From positions 1 through 64,000 of the forward strand of contig JBBRDK010000005.1 in NCBI GenBank assembly GCA_038203955.1: 64,000 nt of DNA, given 5' to 3'. Both the position numbers and the translations under genes were made by a program. How positions within the stretch are numbered: position 1 is the stretch's first letter; each line of letters opens with the position of its first letter. Shown here piece by piece: positions 1-8,985 of this stretch. The DNA is from JALYUA01 sp038203955 (lineage in GTDB: Bacteria; Acidobacteriota; Thermoanaerobaculia; UBA5066; Gp7-AA6). The notes under the pieces are model-generated. The model searched no databases. It saw only the letters and a list, made by a program, of their open reading frames with translations, and had not been told where the DNA came from.

Positions 1-962
1 GTGTATGCCGCCGACCCGCACGCCGGCGGCGCCGGCGACGTCGGACATCCGCTCAGCCCTCCGCCTCCGCAGATCGTCCCCTCCATCACCTTCCAACCGT
101 AGTTCTGTCCCGACCCGCCCCCAGACGCGCGCGCCGCAAAGTCCACCTCTTCCCGCGCTCCCTGTCCCACGTCCCCGATCCACAGATCCCCCGTCACGCG
201 GTCAAACGTAAACCGCCACGGATTGCGCAGTCCCTTCGACCACACCTCATTTGGCACACCGCCCGGCCGAAACGGATTGTCCGCCGGCACCGTGTAATAC
301 GGCGCCGCGCTCACGTTCACGTCGATCCTCAACAGCTTGCCCAGCAGCACGTCGTCTCTCTGCGCGTTGCACATCGGATCGTTGGCCGATCCCCCGTCCC
401 CCATCCCGATGTACAGATACCCGTCGGGCCCAAACTGCAGCTGCCCTCCGTTGTGATTGGCAAACGGCTGCGCAATCGTCAACAGCACCACTCCGCTCGT
501 CCCATCCGCCACGTCCGGGTTGCTCGATACCTGGTACCGCGCGATCACCGTGTTGCCCGCCGTGTTCGTGTAATTCACGAAAAACAACCCGTTGCTCGCG
601 TACTGCGGATGAAACGCAATCGACAGCAACCCCCGCTCCCCGCAGCACGACACCAGGCCGCTCACGTCTAAAAAACTCCCCCCCTGCACCGACGCCCCGT
701 TCCAGATCACCACCCGGCCCGCCTGCTCCACTAAAAACAACCGCCCATCCCCAGCCGAAACGATCGCCGTCAACGCCGGCAATCCGCTCGCCAACGGCTG
801 CAGCACGATGTCGCTCGCCACGGCAGGTTGAGCGTCGAGCGTCGAGCGTTGAGCGCCAGACGGGGACCCGCCCGCGGCGAGAATCGAGAAAGTGCCGCAG
901 GCTAAAGCAAGCGTACGCACGGACTTACGTCGGGACGGCGAGGCCGGGAGGAGAGATGTCAT
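1..962 (-). CDS. PQQ-type glucose/sorbosone dehydrogenase-like secreted protein (C-terminus beyond the left edge)
   Basis: An open frame runs from ATG at 962 to the window edge without a stop, giving about 320 visible residues. The family consists of six-bladed propellers that oxidise aldoses with PQQ in the periplasm or outside the cell. Visible hallmarks are GLLSIAFHPQYASNG near residue 110, FANHNGGQLQFGPDG, YLYIGMGDGG and GLRNPWRFTFD followed by WIGDVGQ. A hydrophobic stretch at about residues 17-32 looks like an export signal. Residues of about 39-48 (GAQRSTLDAQ) are encoded by four 7-bp repeat units, so a repeat array has been tolerated in the region just after the signal. It lies 58 bp downstream of the cyclase gene on the same strand. 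Cofactor and substrate are not proven by the visible part. Confidence 0.85.
   Translation of the reverse strand, partial: MTSLLPASPSRRKSVRTLALACGTFSILAAGGSPSGAQRSTLDAQPAVASDIVLQPLASGLPALTAIVSAGDGRLFLVEQAGRVVIWNGASVQGGSFLDVSGLVSCCGERGLLSIAFHPQYASNGLFFVNYTNTAGNTVIARYQVSSNPDVADGTSGVVLLTIAQPFANHNGGQLQFGPDGYLYIGMGDGGSANDPMCNAQRDDVLLGKLLRIDVNVSAAPYYTVPADNPFRPGGVPNEVWSKGLRNPWRFTFDRVTGDLWIGDVGQGAREEVDFAARASGGGSGQNYGWKVMEGTICGGGGLSGCPTSPAPPACGSAAY
828..855. repeat. Heptamer array (4 units, TTGAGCG/TCGAGCG) inside a coding region
   Basis: Four contiguous 7-bp units: TTGAGCG, TCGAGCG, TCGAGCG, TTGAGCG. The array lies in the N-terminal coding part of the sugar dehydrogenase, which reads the strand without TGA, so the frame stays open. 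It belongs to the same family as the intergenic arrays at 28298 and 40004. Confidence 0.85.
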
Positions 963-1020
963 GGGTACCTTCCATCGCAAAGAGGATGCCGCCGCGGGAA
1001 ATTCCTGGCTGAAGAAACCT

Positions 1021-1692
1021 TTAACCTGGCAGAGCGAAGGCGCGGACCGGGAAACTGCCGATCGCGCGGACGGGAGCCGGAACCGCGAAGAACCGGAACA
1101 GCGACGATCCGAGGCTCGCGAGGTTCGTCAGGTGCTCGACGATCGGAATACCGGCGTCGAGAAGCAGCGTGTGCGCCGGCCGGGTCACATCGGCGGTGTC
1201 GTCGATGTTCAGTGAATCGATGCCGACGAGACGCGCGCGAGACGCCGCCAGATGCGCGGCGGCGTCGCGCGTCACGAATGGATGATTTCCCGATCCGTAC
1301 TCGGGCGTGCGCCAGTGGACGTCCCATCCCGTCCATATCAGCACGGCCCGGTTCTCCAGCTCCATTTTGTCGAACATTTCCGGGCCGAGAGATCGCCCCC
1401 TTTCGCGCGCATCCACGAGGACGCCGGTCAACCCGGCGACACGGTCGAGAGACAGACCGGCGATGTCGACTCCGCCCGCGAAACGGTGGAACGGCGCGTC
1501 GATGTACGTGCCCGTATTGGCGACCATCTCGATCCGACCGATCGAGAATGTCGTCCCCGCGGCATAGCGTTCCCGGGAGGCCTCGCGGGTCAGGTGCTCC
1601 GCGACGAGCGGCGCGGGCAGGCCGGGATAGGTCGTCATCCCCGACTCAATCGGATGGGAGAGGTCGAGCGGACCGGCCGAGGGCGGGCTCAG
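1021..1692 (-). CDS. Cyclase-family (kynurenine formamidase-like) metal hydrolase with altered metal motif
   Basis: About 223 residues. The start DLSHPIESGMTTYPG and the later NTGTYIDAPFHRF place it in the cyclase/kynurenine formamidase family, metal-dependent hydrolases acting on amide or lactone bonds. The family motif HxGTHxDxPxH here reads NTGTYIDAPFH, so both first-pair histidines are Asn and Tyr while Asp and the last His remain. A similar variant may be normal for one branch of the family (recollection, not verified here). No ATG or GTG sits at the natural beginning. A CTG at 1692 overlaps the DinB stop as CTGA and is the best-placed start, though it is uncertain. It is fourth in a run of overlapping genes that begins with the Lrp-type regulator. 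Substrate unknown. Confidence 0.75.
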   Translation of the reverse strand: MSPPSAGPLDLSHPIESGMTTYPGLPAPLVAEHLTREASRERYAAGTTFSIGRIEMVANTGTYIDAPFHRFAGGVDIAGLSLDRVAGLTGVLVDARERGRSLGPEMFDKMELENRAVLIWTGWDVHWRTPEYGSGNHPFVTRDAAAHLAASRARLVGIDSLNIDDTADVTRPAHTLLLDAGIPIVEHLTNLASLGSSLFRFFAVPAPVRAIGSFPVRAFALPG

Positions 1693-2231
1693 GCGTCTCC
1701 CTCGGCGCCCCGCCGAGGCTTCGCGAGCGCCCGCACCAGGCGAATCTGGCCGGCGTGGTAGAGGTCGTGCGCCGCGATACCCCGGATGAGCCGCGCAGCG
1801 GATTGCCGTTGCGCCGACGGGCTCGGCGAAAAACGGGACTCGGGGAGACCCGCGATGACCTCGCGAAGGAGGCGGTGCTCGTCGCCGAGCAGAGCGAGGT
1901 CCTCTCTCCACGACGTCTCCGTTTCCGGCCGCTCGATCCAGTTGCTGCCGTCGAGACGGAACGATCCGCGCTTTCCTCCGGTGAGCCGGCGGCGGACGAC
2001 GTATTTCCAGTAGGCCGCGTGCGCGACGAGCTCCCGGATGTTGTGCCGTCCGGGTCGCGGCCGCCATGCGGCGTCCGCCGCCGAGAGCCCCCGCAGGGAG
2101 CCGCGGAGGTTGGGGCCATGCCACGCACTGCGGTCGTAGGCTTCGTCGATCAACGGAAGGAGCGCCGCCACGGAGGGAGCGACCGGGCGGCGCGCGACTG
2201 AGGCAGCGACCGCGCGGCGCGCGGCCGTCAC
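1689..2231 (-). CDS. DinB-like four-helix protein
   Basis: 180 residues from a GTG at 2231 whose last two bases form the EamA stop (GTGA overlap). This start is preferred over upstream ones, which would read through the EamA C-terminus. A DinB-like bundle is recognised from HNIRELVAHAAYWKY near the N-terminus and GIAAHDLYHAGQIRL near the C-terminus. These place histidines at the three positions that bind a divalent metal in this superfamily. Members include thiol-dependent transferases of the DinB/YfiT type, but many have no known reaction. Translational coupling to the exporter gene suggests co-expression; function is otherwise unknown. Confidence 0.8.
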   Translation of the reverse strand: MTAARRAVAASVARRPVAPSVAALLPLIDEAYDRSAWHGPNLRGSLRGLSAADAAWRPRPGRHNIRELVAHAAYWKYVVRRRLTGGKRGSFRLDGSNWIERPETETSWREDLALLGDEHRLLREVIAGLPESRFSPSPSAQRQSAARLIRGIAAHDLYHAGQIRLVRALAKPRRGAEGDA

Positions 2232-3238
2232 GACGCGTTTTCCCGGGCGAGCGGGCTCTCCTCGATCCGCGGGCGGGCGGCCCCCGGCTTCTGCTCCGCG
2301 TCCCCTCCGTACCGGATGATCAGCGCGACGGCGCCGACGATCGCCGCCGCGGCGAGGCCGATCCTGAGCGTCAACGCCTCCCCGGCGAAGGCCCACCCGA
2401 GCAGCACGGCCACCACGGGGTTCACGTACGCATACGTCGTCACCCGCGCCGGCGTCGTCACCTTGAGGAGCCAGATGTAGGCGGAGAACCCGATCAGCGA
2501 GCCGAAGACGATGAGATACCCGAGCGAGAGCACCGAGCGAAGCGATACGGACGAGGCGAGGAGACGGGCGCCCTCCCCGAAGGTGAGACCCGCGATCCAG
2601 AGGAGAACGCCGCCCGCGATCATCTCGATCGAGATCGCGAGAAGGGTCGAGCTCGGGAGAGCGGCGCGCCGCGAATAGAGCGACCCGATCACCCAGGACA
2701 GGGCGGCGAACATCAGCGCCGCGGCGCCGAGGGGATCGACGTGCTCCCCTCCTCCGAAGCGTCCCGGCAGCACCAGCAGCACGAGGCCGCCGAGGCCGAT
2801 CAGCAGGCCGGCGAGAACGGCCGCCGGCGGACGGCGGCGGCGCAGGATTCCCTGCACGACGGCCATCCAGATGGGCACGGAGGCCACGATCAGGGCGGCG
2901 AGCCCGGAGGGGACGCGCTGCTCGGCCCAGGAGACGAACCCGTTCCCGCCCAGAAGAAGAAGCCCGCCGATGATCGCCGCGGACTTCCAGTGGCGCTTTT
3001 CCGGAAGCGCCACTCCGCGCGCCCGCAGAAAAGCGAAGAGGAGGAGGCCGGCGGTCAGGTGGCGCGTTCCCGCCATGACGAACGGCGGAAAGGACTCGAC
3101 AGCGAATCGGATCGCGAGATACGTCGACCCCCAGAGAATGTACACGGCGGCGAACCCCGCGACGAGGTGGGAGCGCGGGGGCGCGGGCGCCATCAGGACC
3201 CCGGACGGGGTGCGCGTGCCGCGGGCGGGCTCAGCCAC
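2228..3238 (-). CDS. EamA-family (drug/metabolite transporter superfamily) inner-membrane exporter
   Basis: About 336 residues with ten hydrophobic segments arranged as two EamA repeats. The first repeat begins AVYILWGSTYLAIRF and the second includes ALSWVIGSLYSRR and TTYAYVNPVVAVLLGW, typical of YedA/RhaT-type exporters of amino acids or metabolites. The GTG at 3238 overlaps the regulator's stop by a few bases. An ATG at 3193 is an alternative that removes a non-conserved N-terminal tail. The C-terminal 30 residues are hydrophilic and probably cytoplasmic. The adjacent Lrp/AsnC regulator suggests amino-acid export, by analogy with other Lrp-EamA pairs; this is inference. Confidence 0.9.
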   Translation of the reverse strand: MAEPARGTRTPSGVLMAPAPPRSHLVAGFAAVYILWGSTYLAIRFAVESFPPFVMAGTRHLTAGLLLFAFLRARGVALPEKRHWKSAAIIGGLLLLGGNGFVSWAEQRVPSGLAALIVASVPIWMAVVQGILRRRRPPAAVLAGLLIGLGGLVLLVLPGRFGGGEHVDPLGAAALMFAALSWVIGSLYSRRAALPSSTLLAISIEMIAGGVLLWIAGLTFGEGARLLASSVSLRSVLSLGYLIVFGSLIGFSAYIWLLKVTTPARVTTYAYVNPVVAVLLGWAFAGEALTLRIGLAAAAIVGAVALIIRYGGDAEQKPGAARPRIEESPLARENAS

Positions 3239-3719
3239 GCGCCGCCGCTCCCGCGCGTTCCTGCTCCGACTTCAGGGGAAGAGCCGCGGTTTCCTTGACG
3301 ACCTCGAGGACCATCGTGGTGCGGGTCGACGCGAGCGTCGAAATCCGCCCCAGCCGCTCGCGCAGCAGCCGTCCGAGCGCCTCGGCGTCGCGGACGCGGA
3401 CCTTGGCGAGAAAACAGTCCTCGCCCGCGACGTGGTGAAGCTCCAGGATCTCCGGAATTCCGGCGAGCTTCTGCGCCGTCTGGTCTCCCCCGGGACGGTC
3501 GTTGGACCGGATGAAGATGAAGGCGAGCTGGCCCAGGTCGAGGGCGGCCGGATCGATCTCCGCACGGTAGCCGCGGATGATCTCCTTCTCTTCGAGCTTG
3601 CGGATCCGCTCGAAGACGGCCGAGGGCGCGAGGCCCACCTGCCGGGCGATCTCCGCATTGGACGTTCTGCAGTTTTCCTGAAGGATCGACAGTATTTCAG
3701 CGTCTATGGAGTCGATCAT
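3231..3719 (-). CDS. Lrp/AsnC-family transcriptional regulator
   Basis: 162 residues. An N-terminal winged helix-turn-helix at about residues 1-60 (DAEILSILQENCRTSNAEI, then GLAPSAVFERIRKLEEKEII) is followed by an AsnC/RAM ligand-binding domain at about 65-150. That is the usual layout and length for the family, which forms octameric discs that bind amino acids. It opens the minus-strand run with EamA, DinB-like and cyclase genes, so autoregulation and control of the exporter are likely. The last ten residues (ERAGAAARG) are low complexity and poorly conserved. Confidence 0.93.
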   Translation of the reverse strand: MIDSIDAEILSILQENCRTSNAEIARQVGLAPSAVFERIRKLEEKEIIRGYRAEIDPAALDLGQLAFIFIRSNDRPGGDQTAQKLAGIPEILELHHVAGEDCFLAKVRVRDAEALGRLLRERLGRISTLASTRTTMVLEVVKETAALPLKSEQERAGAAARG

Positions 3720-3761
3720 TCGTCAATCAGACCATATCTGAGTCGGATCGTCAAGACGCCG

Positions 3762-5465
3762 TCAGGGCCCGGCTCCCCAGCGGAACCGGATAGGGCCGAG
3801 CCGGCGAACGCGTCCGCCGGGTTCCTTCAGCTCGACGGTCATCGCGCGCTCGCGGACCGGGCCGGGCGCCGCGGGGACGTCCGCGCGGAATCCCGTCGTC
3901 GCGGTTTCGCCGAGCTCGGGGAGGACCAGAGCGACGTCGGGGCGCGGATACCGTTGCGGTGACACGACAGGTCCCCCGTCAAACGCGATGGCCACCTCGA
4001 CCTCGCCGGCGGCGGACTTCGCCCACCCGCTGACGGACAGCGTCCCGCGGATGGTGCGGCTCCCCGGCGATGCGTCGATCCAGCCGGGAATGGTGTCGTC
4101 GTTTTTCTCCGGCGCCCACCAGACCGCCGCCACGTCCCGCCTGCGCGGAGCGGCCTCGCGGTGGAAGAGCTGGCGCGAGGCCAGGACGAGCTCGGACTCG
4201 CGCACGTTCCAGAGGCGTTCGGGCTCGAGATCGAGACCCTCCCCGAATCGAGTGGGATAGGCGAAGACGCCCAGCATCTCGACGTAGACAGAAATCGCGA
4301 GGAGAGCCGCGAAAAGAAAGATCCGGCCGTGGGAGCGTCCGCTGCGCCGGCGATCCCACAGGCCCCAGCCGACGGCGGAGAGGATCGTGAGCACCGGGAC
4401 GACGTCGACGACGAGGCGGTATCCGAACGACGAGCCGCCCCACCACATGCCCCAGAAAGAAAAAAGAAGAAGCGTCGCGGCGGTTCCCGCGGCGAGCCAC
4501 GGCAGAGGCTCATGGCGGCGCTCCCGGGAGCGCCACGCGATCCACGCCCCGGGAAGGCTTGCGAGAAGGACGGGGCTGAAGACGAAGAGGCCGCGCGAAG
4601 GGCTCGCGAGAAGCCCGGCGACCCCGCGCACCGGATCCCCCCCGAATCCGAAGGGCCGGTAGAGCTGGCCCATCGCCAGCGGATTGGCGAGCCAGAGCGC
4701 CGAGTAGAACGCCACCGCGGCGGCGGGGATGGCCGCGGAGAGCAGAAAGAGAGGGAACGCCCTCCGGCGGCGCGCCAGAACGAAGGCAGCGGCGGCTCCC
4801 GCGAGGAGAACGTTGGTCGGGCGGCTGAGGACGGCGAGCGCGAGCGTCAGCCCCGACAGCGGGACCCGCCAGCCCGGATCGAAGCCGTCGGATTCGGGCC
4901 CTGGAGGATCCCCGTCCCTGCGCGGCCACAGGAGCCACACGGATGCGGAGAGGAAGAAGAGCGAGGGCGCGTGCTGCCACGCGCCGCGGCTGGCGACCGC
5001 CAGGACCTCGGTGCCGAAAGCGTAGACGCCGGCGAAAAGCAGAGCCTCCCGGCGAGACCGGGAGACGCGGCGAAGCGCCCCGTACAGAAAGAGGACGGAG
5101 GCCGCCGCCAGGAGAGCCGCGGTCGTGTGCGACAGGCGGGAGCGCGCGGCGTACAGGTCGGTCCGGAGGATCCGCGCCGCCGCATACACGGGAACGTTCG
5201 CGAGTCCCGCGACGATCGGGTAGGCCGAGACCACGCGGCCGCGCACGCGCCGGTACGGGTACGGCAGATCCTGCCGGCCGCCGTAGAACCGGTCGAAGTC
5301 GAGCTTATGGTCCAGAAGAATCGAGATCGGAAGAAGCTCGGCCGGCTCGGTGTCGCCGCTTCCGGAGTGCGGTCCAGCCAGGAAGAGAAGAAACGGAACG
5401 ACAAAGATCGCCGCCGGCAGGATCGCGCGCGCCGCGCGGGACTTCGGCACGGACGGCACGCTCAC
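3762..5465 (-). CDS. Polytopic membrane protein, GT-C-like fold with C-terminal beta domain
   Basis: About 567 residues from a GTG at 5465 with several downstream GTG alternatives. Hydrophobic segments fill residues 12 to about 420. The first exposed loop carries GSGDTEPAELLPISILL, reminiscent of the acidic first loop of GT-C lipid-linked sugar transferases. A soluble C-terminal part (about 440-567) has beta-rich sequence such as TIRGTLSVSGWAKSAAGEVEV. I recognise the general architecture, not a specific enzyme. It sits 52 bp downstream of metH on the same strand with no evident functional link. It could also be an uncharacterised membrane protein without transferase activity. Confidence 0.7.
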   Translation of the reverse strand: MSVPSVPKSRAARAILPAAIFVVPFLLFLAGPHSGSGDTEPAELLPISILLDHKLDFDRFYGGRQDLPYPYRRVRGRVVSAYPIVAGLANVPVYAAARILRTDLYAARSRLSHTTAALLAAASVLFLYGALRRVSRSRREALLFAGVYAFGTEVLAVASRGAWQHAPSLFFLSASVWLLWPRRDGDPPGPESDGFDPGWRVPLSGLTLALAVLSRPTNVLLAGAAAAFVLARRRRAFPLFLLSAAIPAAAVAFYSALWLANPLAMGQLYRPFGFGGDPVRGVAGLLASPSRGLFVFSPVLLASLPGAWIAWRSRERRHEPLPWLAAGTAATLLLFSFWGMWWGGSSFGYRLVVDVVPVLTILSAVGWGLWDRRRSGRSHGRIFLFAALLAISVYVEMLGVFAYPTRFGEGLDLEPERLWNVRESELVLASRQLFHREAAPRRRDVAAVWWAPEKNDDTIPGWIDASPGSRTIRGTLSVSGWAKSAAGEVEVAIAFDGGPVVSPQRYPRPDVALVLPELGETATTGFRADVPAAPGPVRERAMTVELKEPGGRVRRLGPIRFRWGAGP

Positions 5466-5517
5466 GCGAGGATGGTGTCGCGGCGCCTGTCGCGCGCCCG
5501 AAGCCTCGCCCCCCGCC

Positions 5518-8500
5518 TCAAACGGCGAAGTAGCGCGCCTGCGGATGGTGCAGCACCAGCGCTGAGACGGATGCCTCCGGGTCCATCATCGAGCCGTCCG
5601 TCAGCTCGACGCCGATTTTCTCGCCGGGCAGAAGCCGGAACACCGTCGTCTGGTCGCCGAGCTCCGGCCAGGCCGGGTAGCCGGGGCTGTACCGCTTGCC
5701 CTGGTAATGAGCCTGGAAGCGGTCCGTCATCGTCATCGCAGGGCCATCGGGAAATCCCCAGCGCGACCGGATCTCTCCGTGCACCCACTCCGCGGCGGCC
5801 TCCGCCGTCTCGACGGCGAGCGCCTGGAGCGAGTGGCAGAGAAGGTACTCGCCGCGGACCTTCAGGTCTTCCGCGCGAGCGCGGATTCCCTCCCCCGCGG
5901 TCGTGATGAGGAGCGCCACGCTGTCGGGCGGCTCGCCTCCGGCGGAAGACGGACGGATGAAGTCCGCGAGCGAGAGCCTCTCCCCCGCCACCTGACGCGG
6001 AAAGTGGAGCACCGCCTCCTCGCGCCCGCCGATCGAGAGCCGGACCGCGTTGCCGTCCGACTCGGCCTCGTAGAACCGGTACATCGCCTTCGCGTGGATC
6101 CAGCCGGCCCGGCGCACCTTCGCGATGACCTCCTCGAGATCCGCCAGGCGCGGGTCGGCGGCCTCCTTCAGCTTGCGATAGCTGCCGCGTAACCCGAGGT
6201 GTTTCGCGTAGAGCATGTGCGGGTTGACGTAGGCGCCGACTGTCTCGGGATCGATCTCGGGAAGGACGTGCAGCTCGTGATCGGGCGCGGGACGCGCGGC
6301 GACGATCTCGACGTCCGGACTCCTCACGGCGGGCGCCGTGAGCGGACTCTCCGCCGGGGCGTCCGCCGCCGCCGCACCCGCCGCGATGCGCAACGACGAC
6401 TCGTTCGCGAGAGCCTGCCTCTCGGACTCGCCGGAGAGGATGCGGTCGGCGAGCGCCAGCCCGCGCATCGCGTCCACGGCGTAGACCGCGAGCCCGGCGT
6501 ACGCCGGCGCGATCCGCTGGTCCGTGAACTTCTGCGACAGCGCGGCGCCGCCCACCAGCATCGGGACCTTGACTCCGCGCGCCGTCAGGTCCTGAGCGGT
6601 GGTCACCATCTGCTGCGCGCTCTTGACGAGCAGACCCGACAGGCCGATCAGGTCGGGATGGTGCTCCTCGTAGGCCGCGACGAGGCGCTCGGGCGGCACC
6701 TTGATCCCGAGGTTCACGACTTCGTAGCCGTTGTTCGACAGGATGATCTCGACGAGGTTCTTCCCGATGTCGTGCACGTCGCCCTTGACGGTCGCGAGAA
6801 GGATCTTCCCCTTGCGGGAATCCGTGGCCTTCTCCATGAACTGCTCGAGATGGTTGACGGACGCCTTCATGGACTCCGCGGACTGCAGGACCTCCGCGAC
6901 GATCAGCTCGTTCGCGTTGAAGAGCCGTCCGACCTCGCGCATCCCGTCCATCAGGGGGCCGTTGATGATGTCGAGCGGCGACATGCCTCCCGAGCGGACG
7001 GCCTCCAGGTCCTCGACGAGACCCTCCTTCGAGCCTTCGAGGATGTACCGCGGCAGCCTTTCGAGCGGCGTCCCGGCGCGGGCCGCCGTCCGGGGCGTCG
7101 ACCCCTTCGCCTTGAAATGGGCGGCGAACGCGGCCACCGGATCTTCCCCGCGGGAGAAGAGAAGGTCCTCGGCGAGCCGCTTCTCCTCGTCGGGGATCGA
7201 CGGATACCGCATGATCCGCTCGCTGTTCACGATCGCGAGATCGAGCCCCGCCTTCACGCAGTGATACAGGAACACGGAGTTCAAGACCTCCCGCCCGCCC
7301 TCGGGGAGGCCGAAGCTCACGTTGGAGATCCCGAGGATCGTCTTGGTCTCCGGGAGCTCCGCCTTGATGAGGCGGATCCCCTCGATTGTCTCGACGGCGC
7401 TGCCGACGTACTTCTCGTCCCCGGTTCCGCAGGGAAAGACGAGAGGGTCGAAGAAGATGTCTGTCGCCGCGATGCCGTACTTTTCCGTCAGGAGCGTGAA
7501 GCTCCGGCGGGCGATCTCGAGCTTCCGCTCGCGCGTCACTCCCATTCCGTGCTCGGGGTCCTCGTCGATCGTCCCGACGACGAACGCGGCGCCGTACTTC
7601 TGCGCCATCGGCACGACGGACCGGAATCGCTCCTCGCCATCCTCGAGGTTGATCGAGTTCAGGATCGACTTGCCCTGGCTCCACTTCAGCCCGAGCTCGA
7701 GGACCTTCGCGTCCGTCGAGTCGATCATCAGGGGAACCTTCACCATCTTCGTGACGCGCTCCAGGAAGGCGTTCACATCCGCGGCCTCGTCCCGGTCCGG
7801 ATCCTGGAGACAGACGTCGATGACCTGGGCGCCGTTCTTGACCTGGGCGCGCGCGATCTCCGCGGCCGCCTCGAACTTGCCTTCCGCGATCAGCCGCTTG
7901 AACTTCCGGCTGCCGAGAACGTTCGTCCGCTCGCCGACCAAGACGGGCCGGTTGTCCACATCGATCTCGAGCGCCTCGATCCCGGAAACGAGCGTCTTCG
8001 AGACGTGGGGGATCCGCCGCGGCCGCTTCCCTCGCGCCGCATCCACCAGCAGGCGGATGTGCTCGGGGGTCGTCCCGCAGCATCCACCGATCACGTTGAC
8101 CCATCCTTCGTCGATGAACCGCTTGAGACGCTCCGCGAGGAGCTGCGGAGACTCCGAGTAGTTCCCGTCGACGTCCGGAAGCCCCGCGTTGGGGTAACAC
8201 GAGACATAGGTCTTCGCGATCCCGGAAAGCGTCCGGAGATGGTCGGTCATGAACTCGGGCCCGGTCGCGCAGTTCAATCCGATCGAGAGGAGCGGTGCGT
8301 TCATCAGCGACGCGTACAGCGCATCGATCGACTGTCCGGCGAGCATGGTGCCCATCGGCTCGATCGTCACGGAGCCCATGATCGGAACGCTCCAGCCGGT
8401 CTCCGAGAAGGCCTCCTGGATGCCGATCAGGCCCGCCTTCATGTTGCGCGTGTCCTGCGTCGTCTCGAGGAGCAGGACGTCCGCGCCTCCGGCGAGAAGG

Positions 8501-8985
8501 CCCGCCGCCTGGATGCGGTAGTGCCCGATCAGCTCCTCGAAAGTGACGCCCCCGGTGACGGTGACGGAGCGGGTCGTCGGGCCCATCGATCCGGCAACGA
8601 AGCGAGTCCGGTCCGGAGTCGAAAAACGGGCGGCGACCTCGCGCGCGAGCTCCGCGGCGCGGCGGTTGATCTCGAACGCCTTCTTCTCGAGGCCGTATTC
8701 GGCGAGCACGAGCGGCGTGGCGCCGAACGTGTCCGTCTCGACGATGTCCGCTCCCGCCTCGAAATACGCCGCGTGCATAGCGCGAATCACGTCGGGGCGC
8801 GTGAGCACGAGGTTCTCGTTGCATCCCTCGAGCTCGTCTCCGCCGAAGTCCGTGGCGGTCAGGTCCTGCGACTGAATCCAGGTGCCCGTCGCGCCGTCGA
8901 GCACGAGAATCCGCTGGGAGAGCGCCTCCTGGAGGTTCTCCGTCCGACCCTGCATCGTCGAGGCATCCGGCGCGCGCGTGCTCAT
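5518..8985 (-). CDS. metH: Cobalamin-dependent methionine synthase
   Basis: 1155 residues from ATG at 8985 (another in-frame ATG lies at 8997); E. coli MetH is 1227. It transfers methyl from methyltetrahydrofolate via cob(I)alamin to homocysteine. Domains in order: homocysteine-binding barrel (about 10-330) with the zinc cysteines at LNCATGPE (about 240) and GGCCGTTPEH (about 301-302); pterin-binding barrel from VLVGERTNVLGSRKF (about 350); B12 cap and binding modules with DVHDIGKNLV (about 735-745) holding the cobalt-ligand His; and an activation domain ending KRYSPGYPAWPE. The last motif has Trp where many MetHs have Cys. All four modules are intact. I found no B12-box riboswitch upstream. 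Confidence 0.97.
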   Translation of the reverse strand: MSTRAPDASTMQGRTENLQEALSQRILVLDGATGTWIQSQDLTATDFGGDELEGCNENLVLTRPDVIRAMHAAYFEAGADIVETDTFGATPLVLAEYGLEKKAFEINRRAAELAREVAARFSTPDRTRFVAGSMGPTTRSVTVTGGVTFEELIGHYRIQAAGLLAGGADVLLLETTQDTRNMKAGLIGIQEAFSETGWSVPIMGSVTIEPMGTMLAGQSIDALYASLMNAPLLSIGLNCATGPEFMTDHLRTLSGIAKTYVSCYPNAGLPDVDGNYSESPQLLAERLKRFIDEGWVNVIGGCCGTTPEHIRLLVDAARGKRPRRIPHVSKTLVSGIEALEIDVDNRPVLVGERTNVLGSRKFKRLIAEGKFEAAAEIARAQVKNGAQVIDVCLQDPDRDEAADVNAFLERVTKMVKVPLMIDSTDAKVLELGLKWSQGKSILNSINLEDGEERFRSVVPMAQKYGAAFVVGTIDEDPEHGMGVTRERKLEIARRSFTLLTEKYGIAATDIFFDPLVFPCGTGDEKYVGSAVETIEGIRLIKAELPETKTILGISNVSFGLPEGGREVLNSVFLYHCVKAGLDLAIVNSERIMRYPSIPDEEKRLAEDLLFSRGEDPVAAFAAHFKAKGSTPRTAARAGTPLERLPRYILEGSKEGLVEDLEAVRSGGMSPLDIINGPLMDGMREVGRLFNANELIVAEVLQSAESMKASVNHLEQFMEKATDSRKGKILLATVKGDVHDIGKNLVEIILSNNGYEVVNLGIKVPPERLVAAYEEHHPDLIGLSGLLVKSAQQMVTTAQDLTARGVKVPMLVGGAALSQKFTDQRIAPAYAGLAVYAVDAMRGLALADRILSGESERQALANESSLRIAAGAAAADAPAESPLTAPAVRSPDVEIVAARPAPDHELHVLPEIDPETVGAYVNPHMLYAKHLGLRGSYRKLKEAADPRLADLEEVIAKVRRAGWIHAKAMYRFYEAESDGNAVRLSIGGREEAVLHFPRQVAGERLSLADFIRPSSAGGEPPDSVALLITTAGEGIRARAEDLKVRGEYLLCHSLQALAVETAEAAAEWVHGEIRSRWGFPDGPAMTMTDRFQAHYQGKRYSPGYPAWPELGDQTTVFRLLPGEKIGVELTDGSMMDPEASVSALVLHHPQARYFAV

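Noticed and set aside
5462..8824. A second long minus-strand frame within metH (over 1100 codons)
   Set aside because: Same strand, shifted frame; Arg/Gly-rich without domains, while the metH frame carries all family motifs.
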